A stretch of DNA of 64,000 nt from Prosthecobacter debontii. Its GTDB lineage: Bacteria > Verrucomicrobiota > Verrucomicrobiia > Verrucomicrobiales > Verrucomicrobiaceae. A model generated the notes under the pieces. The model saw only the letters and a list, made by a program, of their open reading frames with translations. It was not told where the DNA came from and did not search any database. The stretch covers positions 1-64,000 of the forward strand of contig CAMAQH010000017.1 in assembly GCA_945860295.1 (NCBI GenBank). Reading direction: 5' to 3'. A program made the translations under genes and the position numbers. Of the stretch, positions 49,860 through 58,629 are shown one piece after another (within the stretch, counting starts at the first letter, position 1; each line of letters opens with the position of its first letter).

Positions 49860-50908
49860 AGATTCCCCGCCAGATCCAGCTCAGATTCGATGGGTTTGCC
49901 GTCCAGCAAATGCTCCATGAGCTGTCGAGCCAGCCAGGGTGCACGCAGTACGCCTTTGGAACCAAGGCCGTTCATGAAGGCGATCTGCGGTCGTGCGGGG
50001 TGCCGACCGATGAGTGCCTGACGATGCTGGATGATCGGCCGCACGCCGGTCTGTGAATCGGTGATCTGATAGGGGCGTTTCAGCAAGGATTGCAGCTTAG
50101 TTTCCAGACCCGCGACGGCCTCCGGCTCGGGTGTGTGAGGCTGATCAAAGTCGAACTCATAGGTGGGGCCGACGCGAAGTGTGCTATCGCCACGCGGGAG
50201 CAGCCATGAGCCGTTGTTGATGATGCGGGTCTCGCCGCCGGTGTCGGCGGTGACTTGCAGCACAGTGCCGCGCGCGGAGCGGAAGGGCACCCAGTCAAAC
50301 CAGGGATGCCGCGCGGCCTCCCAGCCGATGCAGAAGACGGCCCTGGTAAAGGTCTGGCCGTTCCAGACGAGAGATCCGTCTGATCCGTCTGATCTTTCCA
50401 AAGAAAACTCCTCTCGTTGCCAACAGCCGAGGCTCTCAAAGTAGCGCTGGCTGGCCGCGAGAAACGCAGCGGTGTCCAGCCAGCCGCTGTGCTGCTGCTC
50501 AAAGCCTCCGTGAGGGTTGGCAAAGATGGCTTCATTCACCAGTGACTCTGGTGCGGAAGCATTTAAGTAAGGCTGCACTTCCGGCTGCTCGCGCCGCTTT
50601 TGCCACTGCATGACGGCTTTCTCATCGCGCAGAAGCTGCACGATGGGCACCTGATGGTAGAAGCGCGTGCCGAGCTGAGATTCCTTGTCCCGATAAAACT
50701 TCATCGCTTCAGGGTAGAGCGTGTCGTAGCGCCAGTTCAGGGTGAGACGTAATCCAGTGATCGGTGCCACGAGACCGGCGGCGACTTTCGATGAAGTCAG
50801 TGGCTCATCGCGATCCACGATGAGGAAGGGTACGCCGCGCTCATGCAGCCGCCACGCGAGCGCCATGCCGGCGAGTCCGCCGCCGATGATGAGGATGCGT
50901 GGCGTCAT
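49856..50908 (-). CDS. FAD-dependent oxidoreductase (DAO family)
   Basis: A 350-residue protein. The N-terminal ILIIGGGLAGMALAWRLHER with IVDRDEP is a GXGXXG FAD site. GVRPIIQHRQALIGRHPARP then FMNGLGSKGVLRAPWLARQL is the DAO C-terminal region. It oxidises an amine or amino acid and may be related to glycine oxidase or the MnmC oxidase part; the substrate is uncertain. It overlaps the upstream hydrolase gene by 4 bases. Confidence 0.85.
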   Translation of the reverse strand: MTPRILIIGGGLAGMALAWRLHERGVPFLIVDRDEPLTSSKVAAGLVAPITGLRLTLNWRYDTLYPEAMKFYRDKESQLGTRFYHQVPIVQLLRDEKAVMQWQKRREQPEVQPYLNASAPESLVNEAIFANPHGGFEQQHSGWLDTAAFLAASQRYFESLGCWQREEFSLERSDGSDGSLVWNGQTFTRAVFCIGWEAARHPWFDWVPFRSARGTVLQVTADTGGETRIINNGSWLLPRGDSTLRVGPTYEFDFDQPHTPEPEAVAGLETKLQSLLKRPYQITDSQTGVRPIIQHRQALIGRHPARPQIAFMNGLGSKGVLRAPWLARQLMEHLLDGKPIESELDLAGNL

Positions 50909-51828
50909 TGCACAGCGACGGGGCCTTCCTTCACCTCCGTCTTCAAGCCGAGCAGATGCTGATCAAAAAAGGCGCGTAGTTTAGTGATGAGATCGAGAGA
51001 GAAGAACACATGCGGCCCGCCATCACCCGAGAGCAGCGTGCTGGAGACGCCTGCCTTTTCCAAAGCAGCATCAAATTCCAGCGCCTGCTCATAAGGCACG
51101 AGTGTGTCCTTCGTCCCGTGGATGTGGACAAAGGGCGGATCATCTTTGTCGATGTAGGTTATCGGCGAGGCTGCCTTGGCTTCGCCCAGATGCTGGCTCA
51201 TCGGGCCGCCAAAGAGCTTGGTGATGGCGGTGCCCGGCTTCTCGGGATCAATGATGCTGCCCTTGCTAGGAAAGGTGATGAAGTTGGCCGGACCGCAGAA
51301 GTTGGCGATGCACGCGATCTTCGGCGCGGAGCTTTGAGTGCCCACCGCGCCTTCCAGTTCCGTGACGCCCTGGCTTGTTCCGAGAAGGCTAACTAAATGT
51401 CCGCCAGCGGAGATGCCGATGAGGCCGATACGATTGGGGTCAAAGCCGTGTTCTTTTGCATGAGCGCCGAGCCAGCGCAGTGCAGCTTTCACGTCGTGAA
51501 TTTGCGCGGGCCACTTCTGCTCTTGAGTCAGCCGATAACCGATGGAGGCGGCGGCATAGGCTCCGTCTTTGATGAAGCTGTAAAGGATGCCCGCTTCTTC
51601 CTTGCTGCCCGCTTCCCAGCCGCCGCCGTGGATGTACACGATTACCGGCAGCGGTTTTTCAGAGGGCTTCTCAGGCATGTAGAGGTCCAGCTTTTGGCGT
51701 GGGTTGCCGGAGCCTGCGTAATCGAGATCACGCAAGGCGAGGACACCGGGTGGTGGAGGTGGCGGTTCTTTGGCGCAGGCGGGAAAAACGACGGAAAGGA
51801 CGAGAAGGACAGAAAGCAGGCGGGGCAT
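50905..51828 (-). CDS. Secreted alpha/beta hydrolase (BD-FAE/carboxylesterase type)
   Basis: A 307-residue hydrolase with a signal peptide (LSVLLVLSVVFPACA) followed by a proline run. VYIHGGGWEAGSKEE is the oxyanion motif, IGISAGGHLVSLLG the nucleophile elbow, IHGTKDTLVPYEQAL the acid region and GGPHVFF the His region. It is a second relative of the esterase at 27339. The ATG at 51828 is chosen by the signal peptide. It leads a two-gene leftward operon. Confidence 0.88.
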   Translation of the reverse strand: MPRLLSVLLVLSVVFPACAKEPPPPPPGVLALRDLDYAGSGNPRQKLDLYMPEKPSEKPLPVIVYIHGGGWEAGSKEEAGILYSFIKDGAYAAASIGYRLTQEQKWPAQIHDVKAALRWLGAHAKEHGFDPNRIGLIGISAGGHLVSLLGTSQGVTELEGAVGTQSSAPKIACIANFCGPANFITFPSKGSIIDPEKPGTAITKLFGGPMSQHLGEAKAASPITYIDKDDPPFVHIHGTKDTLVPYEQALEFDAALEKAGVSSTLLSGDGGPHVFFSLDLITKLRAFFDQHLLGLKTEVKEGPVAVQ

Positions 51829-51922
51829 GGCGCTCTGGTAAACGATGCGGCGTGAACTGGGTAACAGAAAAAGCGCATCTCCTGCTTTCCTGTCAGGCAC
51901 AGCGCTGCATCACTCTGAGGTC

Positions 51923-52726
51923 ATGCGTCACCATCTTTCCGCTCTTTGCCTGCTGCTCACACTTCCCGCCTATGCCGCTGAGTTGCCGATCACCGTGACC
52001 TTTTCTACAGAGCCTGGGGTCTACACCGTCGAGCACTGGAAGCAGGACTGGCCGGGCTGCAAGTTTGAGGATGGAATCAAAGAAGGCCATGTGTCGCTGA
52101 AGGAGCGCGATGGCGTGAAGTGGCTGCGCGTGAACTACGCCGTCGGCGGCATCGGCCCGGAGCAGGGCGGCACGGGCTGGCGCTGGCCCATCGGCAAACA
52201 TGAGGCCGCCGAGCTGCGCTACACGCTGCGCTTCAGTGAGGATTTTGATTTCGTCAAAGGCGGCAAGCTGCCCGGCTTGTGCGGTGGGCTGGAGAACGTC
52301 AGCGGTGGCCGTCCAGCCGATGGCTTCAATGGTTTCTCCGCGCGCCTTATGTGGCGTACTGATGGTCGCGGTGAGGCCTACATTTATCACAAGAACCAGC
52401 CTGAGAAATATGGTGAGAGCTTTCCGTTCCCCGAAGACTTTTGCTTTCCCACCGGCAAGCCATTCCTGTTGCGCCTCGCCGTGACAATGAACACGCCCGG
52501 GCAGCGCGATGGCACCGTGCGTGTCTGGATCACTCTGCCCGATCAAGGCGAACGCCAAGTGGTGGAACAGACCGACATGGAGTGGCGCAACACCGATAGC
52601 TTAGGCGTCGACGGGCTCTATTTTGAAACCTTCCACGGCGGTAATGACAGCTCTTGGGCGCCGACTCGCGCCTGCTGGTCCGAGTTTGCCAATTTCCTGC
52701 TCAACAAGGTGAAGCGGAGGCCGTGA
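51923..52726 (+). CDS. Secreted PL14-like polysaccharide lyase
   Basis: A 267-residue protein with a signal peptide (LSALCLLLTLPAYAA). FVKGGKLPGLCGG, FNGFSARLMWRTDGRGEAYI, YHKNQ and LYFETFHGGNDSSWAPTRAC are typical of the alginate/glucuronan lyase fold of family PL14. It would cut uronic-acid polymers by beta-elimination outside the cytoplasm. This fits the glycan-degrading profile of the region. It is monocistronic and divergent from the hydrolase operon. Confidence 0.82.
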   Translation: MRHHLSALCLLLTLPAYAAELPITVTFSTEPGVYTVEHWKQDWPGCKFEDGIKEGHVSLKERDGVKWLRVNYAVGGIGPEQGGTGWRWPIGKHEAAELRYTLRFSEDFDFVKGGKLPGLCGGLENVSGGRPADGFNGFSARLMWRTDGRGEAYIYHKNQPEKYGESFPFPEDFCFPTGKPFLLRLAVTMNTPGQRDGTVRVWITLPDQGERQVVEQTDMEWRNTDSLGVDGLYFETFHGGNDSSWAPTRACWSEFANFLLNKVKRRP

Positions 52727-52804
52727 ACAAGGTCTGTTACCGCTGAGCAATCCCGCGCGTTGTGCTGGCAGTGTGTTTTCCGTTTCCCATAAACTCTGTC
52801 CGTC

Positions 52805-53395
52805 GTGATTTCCGAAAGCTTCGATGTGCAGGACTGCCTTCAGCGCGTGCGCGCTGGGGAGATGGCATCGGCCCATGCCCTGATCGAGAATCTGCATCCA
52901 CTGGTGCGGCAGCTGGTGCGGAATCACCTGCCACGGCGAGAGAGCGAGGAGGATCTGATGCAGGAGGTGTTTTTAAAGCTACTACAAAAGCTCGACAGCT
53001 ACCGCGAGCTAGCGGGCATTCCTTTCGAGCACTGGGTCAGCCGGCTCACCGTGCGCACTTGTTTGGATGCCCTGCGCGCGGAGAAAGCACGACCCGAGTG
53101 GCGCATGGCCGATCTGAGCGACGGGGAGACCGAGTGGATGGATTATTTGTTAAACCGGCAGGCCTCCGCCCCTTCCGAGCACGCGGTGGATGCAAAGGCC
53201 GTGGTGACACGACTGCTGGCGCAGCTTTCGCCGCCCGACCGATTGGTGCTCACACTGCTCGACCTGGAAGAGCGCAGCACGCAGGAGATCGCCCAGATTA
53301 CCGGCTGGACACGCCCGATGGTAAAAATGCGCGCCATGCGCGCCCGGCACAAACTGCGTGTGATCGCAAAGGAATGGAATCTAGCTCAATACTAA
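52805..53395 (+). CDS. ECF-family RNA polymerase sigma factor
   Basis: A 196-residue sigma factor with a GTG start. Region 2 includes ESEEDLMQEVFLKLLQKLDS. Region 4 includes LSPPDRLVLTLLDLEERSTQ then IAQITGWTRPMVKMRAMRAR. It leads a three-gene unit with two small membrane-associated proteins, the usual layout for a sigma factor held by an anti-sigma factor. It is not closely similar to the sigma factor at 1140-1655. Confidence 0.9.
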   Translation: MISESFDVQDCLQRVRAGEMASAHALIENLHPLVRQLVRNHLPRRESEEDLMQEVFLKLLQKLDSYRELAGIPFEHWVSRLTVRTCLDALRAEKARPEWRMADLSDGETEWMDYLLNRQASAPSEHAVDAKAVVTRLLAQLSPPDRLVLTLLDLEERSTQEIAQITGWTRPMVKMRAMRARHKLRVIAKEWNLAQY

Positions 53396-53399
53396 CACG

Positions 53400-53690
53400 A
53401 TGAATGACTTCGACCAACGCTGGCACTCTGCCACCCAAGCTGCGCGCTGCGCCACGGCAGCGCCTGCCGAGATGCCTTTCGGATTCACTACCCGCCTCGT
53501 CGCGCGGTTTCAAGAAACGCCTGCTGAGCCGTGGGTTGATCTGCTCGCCACACTCGGGCTGCGTGCGGTGCTGACATCTGCGGCTCTGTTCTTTGCCAGT
53601 GCGGCACTCGTCGCATGGCAGCTTGATGTCATGTCGCTCGCGCCGACATGGATCGAGACACCCATTTCACCCACCGTTTTCCTGCCATGA
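53400..53690 (+). CDS. Small single-span membrane protein, possible anti-sigma
   Basis: A 96-residue protein 4 bp after the sigma gene. The first ~50 residues are cytoplasmic in character (RWHSATQAARCATAAPAEM). One transmembrane helix follows (AVLTSAALFFASAALVAW), then a short tail. Such a layout fits a sigma-binding membrane protein, but no known anti-sigma motif is visible. Confidence 0.6.
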   Translation: MNDFDQRWHSATQAARCATAAPAEMPFGFTTRLVARFQETPAEPWVDLLATLGLRAVLTSAALFFASAALVAWQLDVMSLAPTWIETPISPTVFLP

Positions 53691-54058
53691 TGATTTCACG
53701 TCGCTTCAAAGCCGGCTGCCTGATGACGCTGCTCATCGGCTTTTGCCTCGGCATCGGTTTCGTCTTCGGCATACTGGCTCAACAGGCCTGGAAAAAGAAA
53801 ACGGAAGATCCGGTCTTCATGAAGTGGGCTGCCATGAAGCAGCTTGAAAAGCTCAAGCCCGACGAGGCGCAGCGGCAGAAGTTTGAGCAGAAGACTGACA
53901 AGGCGGTCGCTGAAATGATGACCTTTAAAGGTCAGGCGATGCACAACATCTGGGACATCATCGACCGCACCTGTTCAGAATTGGAACAAGATATTACGAC
54001 CGCGCAAAAAGACGTATGGTCCCATATCAAACCTCAGCGGCCAAAGAATAGTCAGTGA
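53687..54058 (+). CDS. Small membrane-anchored protein of the sigma operon
   Basis: A 123-residue protein. After a basic start comes one hydrophobic helix (LMTLLIGFCLGIGFVFGILA). A long, charged helical extracytoplasmic part follows (KLKPDEAQRQKFEQKTDKAV; IWDIIDRTCSELEQDI), resembling CnrX/Spy-type helical sensor domains. Its ATG overlaps the preceding stop. A sensor role in the sigma system is inferred from context. Confidence 0.6.
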   Translation: MMISRRFKAGCLMTLLIGFCLGIGFVFGILAQQAWKKKTEDPVFMKWAAMKQLEKLKPDEAQRQKFEQKTDKAVAEMMTFKGQAMHNIWDIIDRTCSELEQDITTAQKDVWSHIKPQRPKNSQ

Positions 54059-54060
54059 GC

Positions 54061-54936
54061 CTAATCGCTTGAAAACCGCTCCAAAAGGGGCATCAAATTC
54101 TGCACCGTCTCGGCAGGCCAGAGCTTGCGGTCGGTCATGATGGCACCCTCCAGAGCATGATGTTCAGGCCATGTCGGCTCCTTTGGAATGAGTGGTATGA
54201 CTCGGGCAATCACAGCTTTGGCCAGCGCCACATTCGCGGTTACATGGGCCATCACGGCATCGACGGTGACATGCACTTCGTCCGTCTTCCAGCAGTCGTA
54301 GTCGGTGATCATCGCCAGTGTGGCCAGGGCGATCTCTGCCTCACGCGCTAGCTTAGCTTCAGGCAAATTCGTCATGCCGATGACGTCGAAGCCGAGCTGG
54401 CGGTTCGCATTCGACTCGGCGCGGGTGGAGAAAGCCGGGCCGTCCATGTTCACATAAGTGCCGCCATCATGCACACGCGCTCCCGTGGCCCGAGCTTCAT
54501 CCCGCAGCAGTTCACGCAGACCCGTACTGATCGGATCTGCAAAGGCCACATGCCCGACGATGCCGTGCCCGAAGAACGTGTGGTGCTCACGCCGACTCGT
54601 GCGGTCAAAGAACTGGTCCGGCAACAGCACATCACGCGGGTGATACTCCTCCTTTAAGCTGCCCACCGCAGTCACCGCGATGATCCAGCGCACGTTGAGT
54701 GAGCGCAGCGCCCAGATGTTGGCCCGATGATTCAGCTCCGTAGGCAGCAGGCGGTGGCCTTTGCCATGGCGTGGCAGAAAATACACGCGCCGACCAGCCA
54801 GTGTACCTGTCACCAGTTTGTCGGAAGGCGGACCAAAAGGCGTCTCCACACTGATCTCCTCGCGGTCCTCAAAGCCTTCCAAATCATACAAGCCTGAGCC
54901 GCCAATGATGCCGATGGAAGGGGGGTGATCTGTCAT
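54061..54936 (-). CDS. mtnP: S-methyl-5'-thioadenosine phosphorylase
   Basis: A 291-residue nucleoside phosphorylase. IGIIGGSGLYDLEGF, RHGKGHRLLPTELNHRANIW and NMDGPAFSTRAESN define the MTAP/PNP class 2 family. It splits methylthioadenosine to adenine and methylthioribose-1-phosphate in methionine salvage. The residue pattern SXXPXXXNY-type regions were not checked, so inosine as substrate stays possible. It is convergent with the sigma operon, separated by 2 bp. Confidence 0.93.
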   Translation of the reverse strand: MTDHPPSIGIIGGSGLYDLEGFEDREEISVETPFGPPSDKLVTGTLAGRRVYFLPRHGKGHRLLPTELNHRANIWALRSLNVRWIIAVTAVGSLKEEYHPRDVLLPDQFFDRTSRREHHTFFGHGIVGHVAFADPISTGLRELLRDEARATGARVHDGGTYVNMDGPAFSTRAESNANRQLGFDVIGMTNLPEAKLAREAEIALATLAMITDYDCWKTDEVHVTVDAVMAHVTANVALAKAVIARVIPLIPKEPTWPEHHALEGAIMTDRKLWPAETVQNLMPLLERFSSD

Positions 54937-55016
54937 GGCGCGATGCTAAGCAGAGATTCAATGCTGGCAACGACACCCTTGCTCTGATTTGAATCACCGC
55001 CTACTAAGCAGCACGC

Positions 55017-56552
55017 ATGGTCGCCCGCACCTACTCAGCCACAATCCTCGGGGTCAACGCCGTCGAGGTGGAGATCGAGTCCCATGATGGAGGCGGCAAT
55101 CCAAAGATGTTCATCGTCGGCCTACCGGATGCTTCGGTGAAGGAAAGTCGTGAGCGAGTCACGGCCGCCATCGCGAGCTGTGGTTTCGCCATGAATGAGG
55201 GCGTGACCACGGTGAATCTAGCGCCGGCGAATTTAAAAAAAGAAGGCCCAGGCTTTGATCTCCCTATCGCCATCTCCCTGATCGCGCATCGCGTGAAGCT
55301 TCCGATCAACGTGCTCGCTGAAACTGCTATGATCGGCGAGTTGGCGCTGAATGGTGAAATCCGACCAGTGCCCGGCTTGCTCGCCGTCGCTTTGGAAGCC
55401 CGAGCCAAAGGCCGCAAACGCTTGCTCGTGCCAAAGCGTGTGGCCATTGAGGCCAGCGTCGTCGCTGGCATCGATATCATCGGCGTCGCTCATCTGCGTG
55501 AGGTCGTGGAGTATCTCAAAGGTGACATTGAGATCGCGCCTGAGCCATGCCGCGCCACCGAGTTCTTCGCCGCTGCCGCGCATTACGACATCGACTTTGC
55601 GGATGTGAAAGGCCAAGGAGATGCCAAGCACGCCATCGAAGTCGCCGTCGCTGGCGGACACAATATCCTCATGGTCGGCCCGCCCGGCACTGGCAAGAGC
55701 ATGATCGCCAAACGTGTCTGCACGATCATGCCGAGCATGACCGAAGAGGAAGCCATCGAGACCACGAAAATCCATAGCGTCGGTGGTCTGCTCAGCGAGG
55801 CCCATGCCTTCGTCGCCACGCGCCCCTTCCGCTCACCGCACCACACCATCAGCGATGCTGGCCTTCTCGGCGGCGGCACCAATCCTGGTCCGGGTGAAGT
55901 CTCACTCGCCCACAACGGCGTGCTTTTTCTCGATGAACTCCCCGAGTTCCGCCGCAGCACCTTGGAAGTCATGCGCCAGCCTTTGGAGGATGGGAAGGTC
56001 ACCATCTCCCGCGCTGCTGGCACCGTCACTTTTCCTGCGCAGTTCATGCTGGTCGCCGCCATGAATCCTTGCCAGTGCGGCTACTATGGCGATCTCAAGC
56101 GCGCCTGCCGCTGCAGTTCACCGATGATTCAAAAATATCGTCAGCGCATAAGCGGTCCGCTTTTGGACCGTATCGACCTGCATGTGGAGGTGCCGCTTGT
56201 GGACTACAAAGCGCTCATGAACACCGAGCCCGGAGAGTCATCCGCCGTCATTCGCGCCCGAGTCGAAAAGGCACGCGCCATCCAGGCCGCGCGCTTCAAA
56301 GGAATCAAAGGCATCCATACCAACAGCGCCATGACACCGCGGCTCATCAAGAAGCACTGTGAACTGGATGCCGAGGGTAGCACCTTTTTGGAGCACCAGA
56401 TGAGCGAGATGAATTTCTCAGCCCGCGCCCATGACCGCATCCTCAAGGTCGCCCGCACACTCACCGATCTCAAAGGCCTAGAAAAGATCGACACCGACAG
56501 CGTCCTCGAGGCTGTAAACTATCGCACACTGGACCGAAACATGTGGTCGTGA
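55017..56552 (+). CDS. comM: YifB/ComM family Mg-chelatase-like AAA ATPase
   Basis: A 511-residue protein. The N-terminal ~170 residues match the ComM/LonC-like S5 fold (NPKMFIVGLPDASVKESRER). Walker A GPPGTGKSMIAKRV is near residue 222. Walker B-like NGVLFLDELPEF and a Mg-chelatase-like core follow. AAMNPCQCGYYGD contains cysteines typical of the group. ComM is a helicase that promotes branch migration during natural transformation. The gene is monocistronic. Confidence 0.93.
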   Translation: MVARTYSATILGVNAVEVEIESHDGGGNPKMFIVGLPDASVKESRERVTAAIASCGFAMNEGVTTVNLAPANLKKEGPGFDLPIAISLIAHRVKLPINVLAETAMIGELALNGEIRPVPGLLAVALEARAKGRKRLLVPKRVAIEASVVAGIDIIGVAHLREVVEYLKGDIEIAPEPCRATEFFAAAAHYDIDFADVKGQGDAKHAIEVAVAGGHNILMVGPPGTGKSMIAKRVCTIMPSMTEEEAIETTKIHSVGGLLSEAHAFVATRPFRSPHHTISDAGLLGGGTNPGPGEVSLAHNGVLFLDELPEFRRSTLEVMRQPLEDGKVTISRAAGTVTFPAQFMLVAAMNPCQCGYYGDLKRACRCSSPMIQKYRQRISGPLLDRIDLHVEVPLVDYKALMNTEPGESSAVIRARVEKARAIQAARFKGIKGIHTNSAMTPRLIKKHCELDAEGSTFLEHQMSEMNFSARAHDRILKVARTLTDLKGLEKIDTDSVLEAVNYRTLDRNMWS

Positions 56553-56563
56553 ATCTGCGCCCT

Positions 56564-56821
56564 TCAATGTGGGAATGATTGCTGTAAAAACACGTCGCCA
56601 TCCCCAGGATCACCTTCGCCAAACTGTCCCACGGGTTGCGACGTGTGACCTATTAGGCGCTTAAATAAGGGCACTTCCGGAAATAGAAAGTATTCCCACA
56701 GATTCAGAAAACCCTCAGATTGGACGAGAAGTACATCACCATCACTGAAAACCATGGGTGAAGCTGTCTGAGCCATCTTGATTAAACTTTCCGTGTATTT
56801 GGAGGATGATGTGTTTTTCAT
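56564..56821 (-). CDS. Hypothetical small protein (85 aa)
   Basis: An 85-codon frame converging on the comM-like gene. The sequence looks protein-like (FSDGDVLLVQSEGFLNLWEY then FLFPEVPLFKRLIGHTSQ) but has no recognised family. It may be a fragment of an older gene. It sits in the 340-bp gap before the next hydrolase gene. Confidence 0.35.
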   Translation of the reverse strand: MKNTSSSKYTESLIKMAQTASPMVFSDGDVLLVQSEGFLNLWEYFLFPEVPLFKRLIGHTSQPVGQFGEGDPGDGDVFLQQSFPH

Positions 56822-56889
56822 CTTTGGATTTAGGCGTAGCTATTTTGCCGTCGACAGAGGAGTAAGTACTTGCTCCGATGGGGGGACTT

Positions 56890-57723
56890 ATGCGCTCTCT
56901 TTGTTGTCTTGCTGTGATGGGTTTGGTTTTGCCGTGGTTGGCTCTTGCTCAGCCGTCTGCGGAAGTGGTGAGGAAGATCAAGCCTGGGGTGCGGTGCCCG
57001 ATCACTTTCAAAGAGAGTGCTGCGCTGGGGAGTGCGACTCAACTGAAGATGCGGCTGAGGTCGGCGGATACGCCGGATGCGTACGATGTGAGGAAGGAGT
57101 CCTATGAAATCCTGGTGCCAAAGGGCTACAAGGAAGGGGTGCCCCACGGGCTTTTTATCTGGATCAGTGCTGGGGACAGGCCTGCGATCTCGCAGGAATG
57201 GGAAAAGGTGCTGGCGGAGAAGAGGCTGATTTTTATCGGTGCGCTGAAGTCGGGGAACAGTAGGCCGGTGTTTGACCGAATGCGGCTGGCGATCGATGCG
57301 AATGATCAACTGCGGCAGATGTACACGGTTGACCCGACGCGTGTCTATATAAGTGGGCACTCGGGCGGCTCGCGGGTGGCATCGATGCTGGGGGTTGCTT
57401 ATGCGGATATGTTTACCGGGGCGGCCTGTTTCATGGGGGTGAATTTCTTTACCCCGACGCAGGGGAAGGGCGGGACGGTGTATGAGGCGCGCTACATCCC
57501 GCACCCTGAAATCGCGGCGATGGCGCAGAAGGAGTCACGCTTTGCTCTGGTGACGGGGGAGAAGGATATGAACCTGGATAACACGCGGGCGATCTATGAG
57601 GAGGGTTTTAAGGCGAATGACTTCAAGTGGGCGAAGCTCTTTGACGTCCCCGGCCAGACGCACAGTGCGCCGAGCAAGGAGTGGCTGGAGAAGGTGCTGG
57701 ATTTCCTGGATACGGGAAAGTGA
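56890..57723 (+). CDS. Secreted alpha/beta hydrolase (PHB-depolymerase-like)
   Basis: A 277-residue protein with a signal peptide (LCCLAVMGLVLPWLALA). YEILVPKGYKEGVPHGLFIW opens the fold, VYISGHSGGSRVASMLG is the nucleophile elbow and VPGQTHSAPSKEWL contains the His. It belongs to the esterase/feruloyl group. The ATG at 56890 is used because the GGGGGGAC just before it is a good ribosome-binding site, giving the signal peptide a clean start. Confidence 0.8.
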   Translation: MRSLCCLAVMGLVLPWLALAQPSAEVVRKIKPGVRCPITFKESAALGSATQLKMRLRSADTPDAYDVRKESYEILVPKGYKEGVPHGLFIWISAGDRPAISQEWEKVLAEKRLIFIGALKSGNSRPVFDRMRLAIDANDQLRQMYTVDPTRVYISGHSGGSRVASMLGVAYADMFTGAACFMGVNFFTPTQGKGGTVYEARYIPHPEIAAMAQKESRFALVTGEKDMNLDNTRAIYEEGFKANDFKWAKLFDVPGQTHSAPSKEWLEKVLDFLDTGK

Positions 57724-57732
57724 CCTGAGGTA

Positions 57733-58572
57733 TCAGGCTTTGTCTTTGAAGTATGCCCAGCAGTGGACGTGAGGTTAGCCACGGAAGAACCAGACCATGT
57801 TTGGCACCTTGATCTGCCAGACACCCCAGACGCCGTCTTTGCGGATGTCTTGGTGCTTATAATAGGCGAGGTAGATTTGATCGAAGCCGCCGGCCTCGAG
57901 TATTTCATGGATTCTTCGGCGTCTTCTTTGCGAAAGGGAGCGAGCATATCTCTGAGCACGGTGTGGACGAGGCTTTCTGATCGGCGCTGAGCTCGGTCAT
58001 GGGCATGCCATGGAGTCCGATGGTCTTGCCGGTGAGTTTGACGACGTCGTTGGCTGATTCATCGCGCTGTTTGCCACCAAGTTCCCGGAAGACTTCGTTG
58101 GCGCGCTTTGCCTGAAACCATAAGGCGTTACCGGAGTGACCGGCCTTTTCATTGAAGCCTTGGGGGCCGGTGCCGGGATCGCTGAAGAGGGCGATGGAAG
58201 AGAACTACAGAAACCGCCGTTGCCTTTATTGCCTCGATCAAACTGGCGCCAGAATTCCTATTTATATTCGTCACTTTGCAGAAGTTCGAAAATCAGGCGG
58301 TCGAGCTCCTGCTAGACAGGCTTAAGGGCATCGTGAATGCGACGGGAGCGGATGAATCAATTGTTATCGACTTTCAGGCGCAGGAAATCATCCCAACCGA
58401 GGCACAAGGCGGCGCGCTGTTTTTCATCGAGACCGCCATGGAGCTGCTGCAGAAGCATTTCGTTTTTAAAATGAAGGGTCGGCTTTTCTGCCGCCAAGCT
58501 AGAATTCAACCGCCCAGAGCATTGTTTTAGTGTGGCCTTGTCAATATTAGCCGCGAGGCGATCAAAGCCCAT
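57733..58572 (-). pseudogene. Decayed secreted protein gene, DUF3500-like
   Basis: Coding-like sequence can be followed through at least three frames on the leftward strand. The order is LHGGLDEKQRAALCLGWDDF near the 5' end, then QELDRLIFELLQSDEYK, then ALFSDPGTGPQGFNEKAGHS, and last GVWGVWQIKVPNMVWFFRG, a stop, and PHVHCWAYFKDKA. The final stop and at least two shifts (near 57910 and 58330) show decay. The pattern of a peroxide-type or DUF3500-like secreted protein is suggested by eye only. Confidence 0.7.
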
Positions 58573-58629
58573 TGAGCTGGGTTCGCTATTCCGAGGTTGA
58601 GAATTGGAGCTTACGCGGCTGATTATTCA

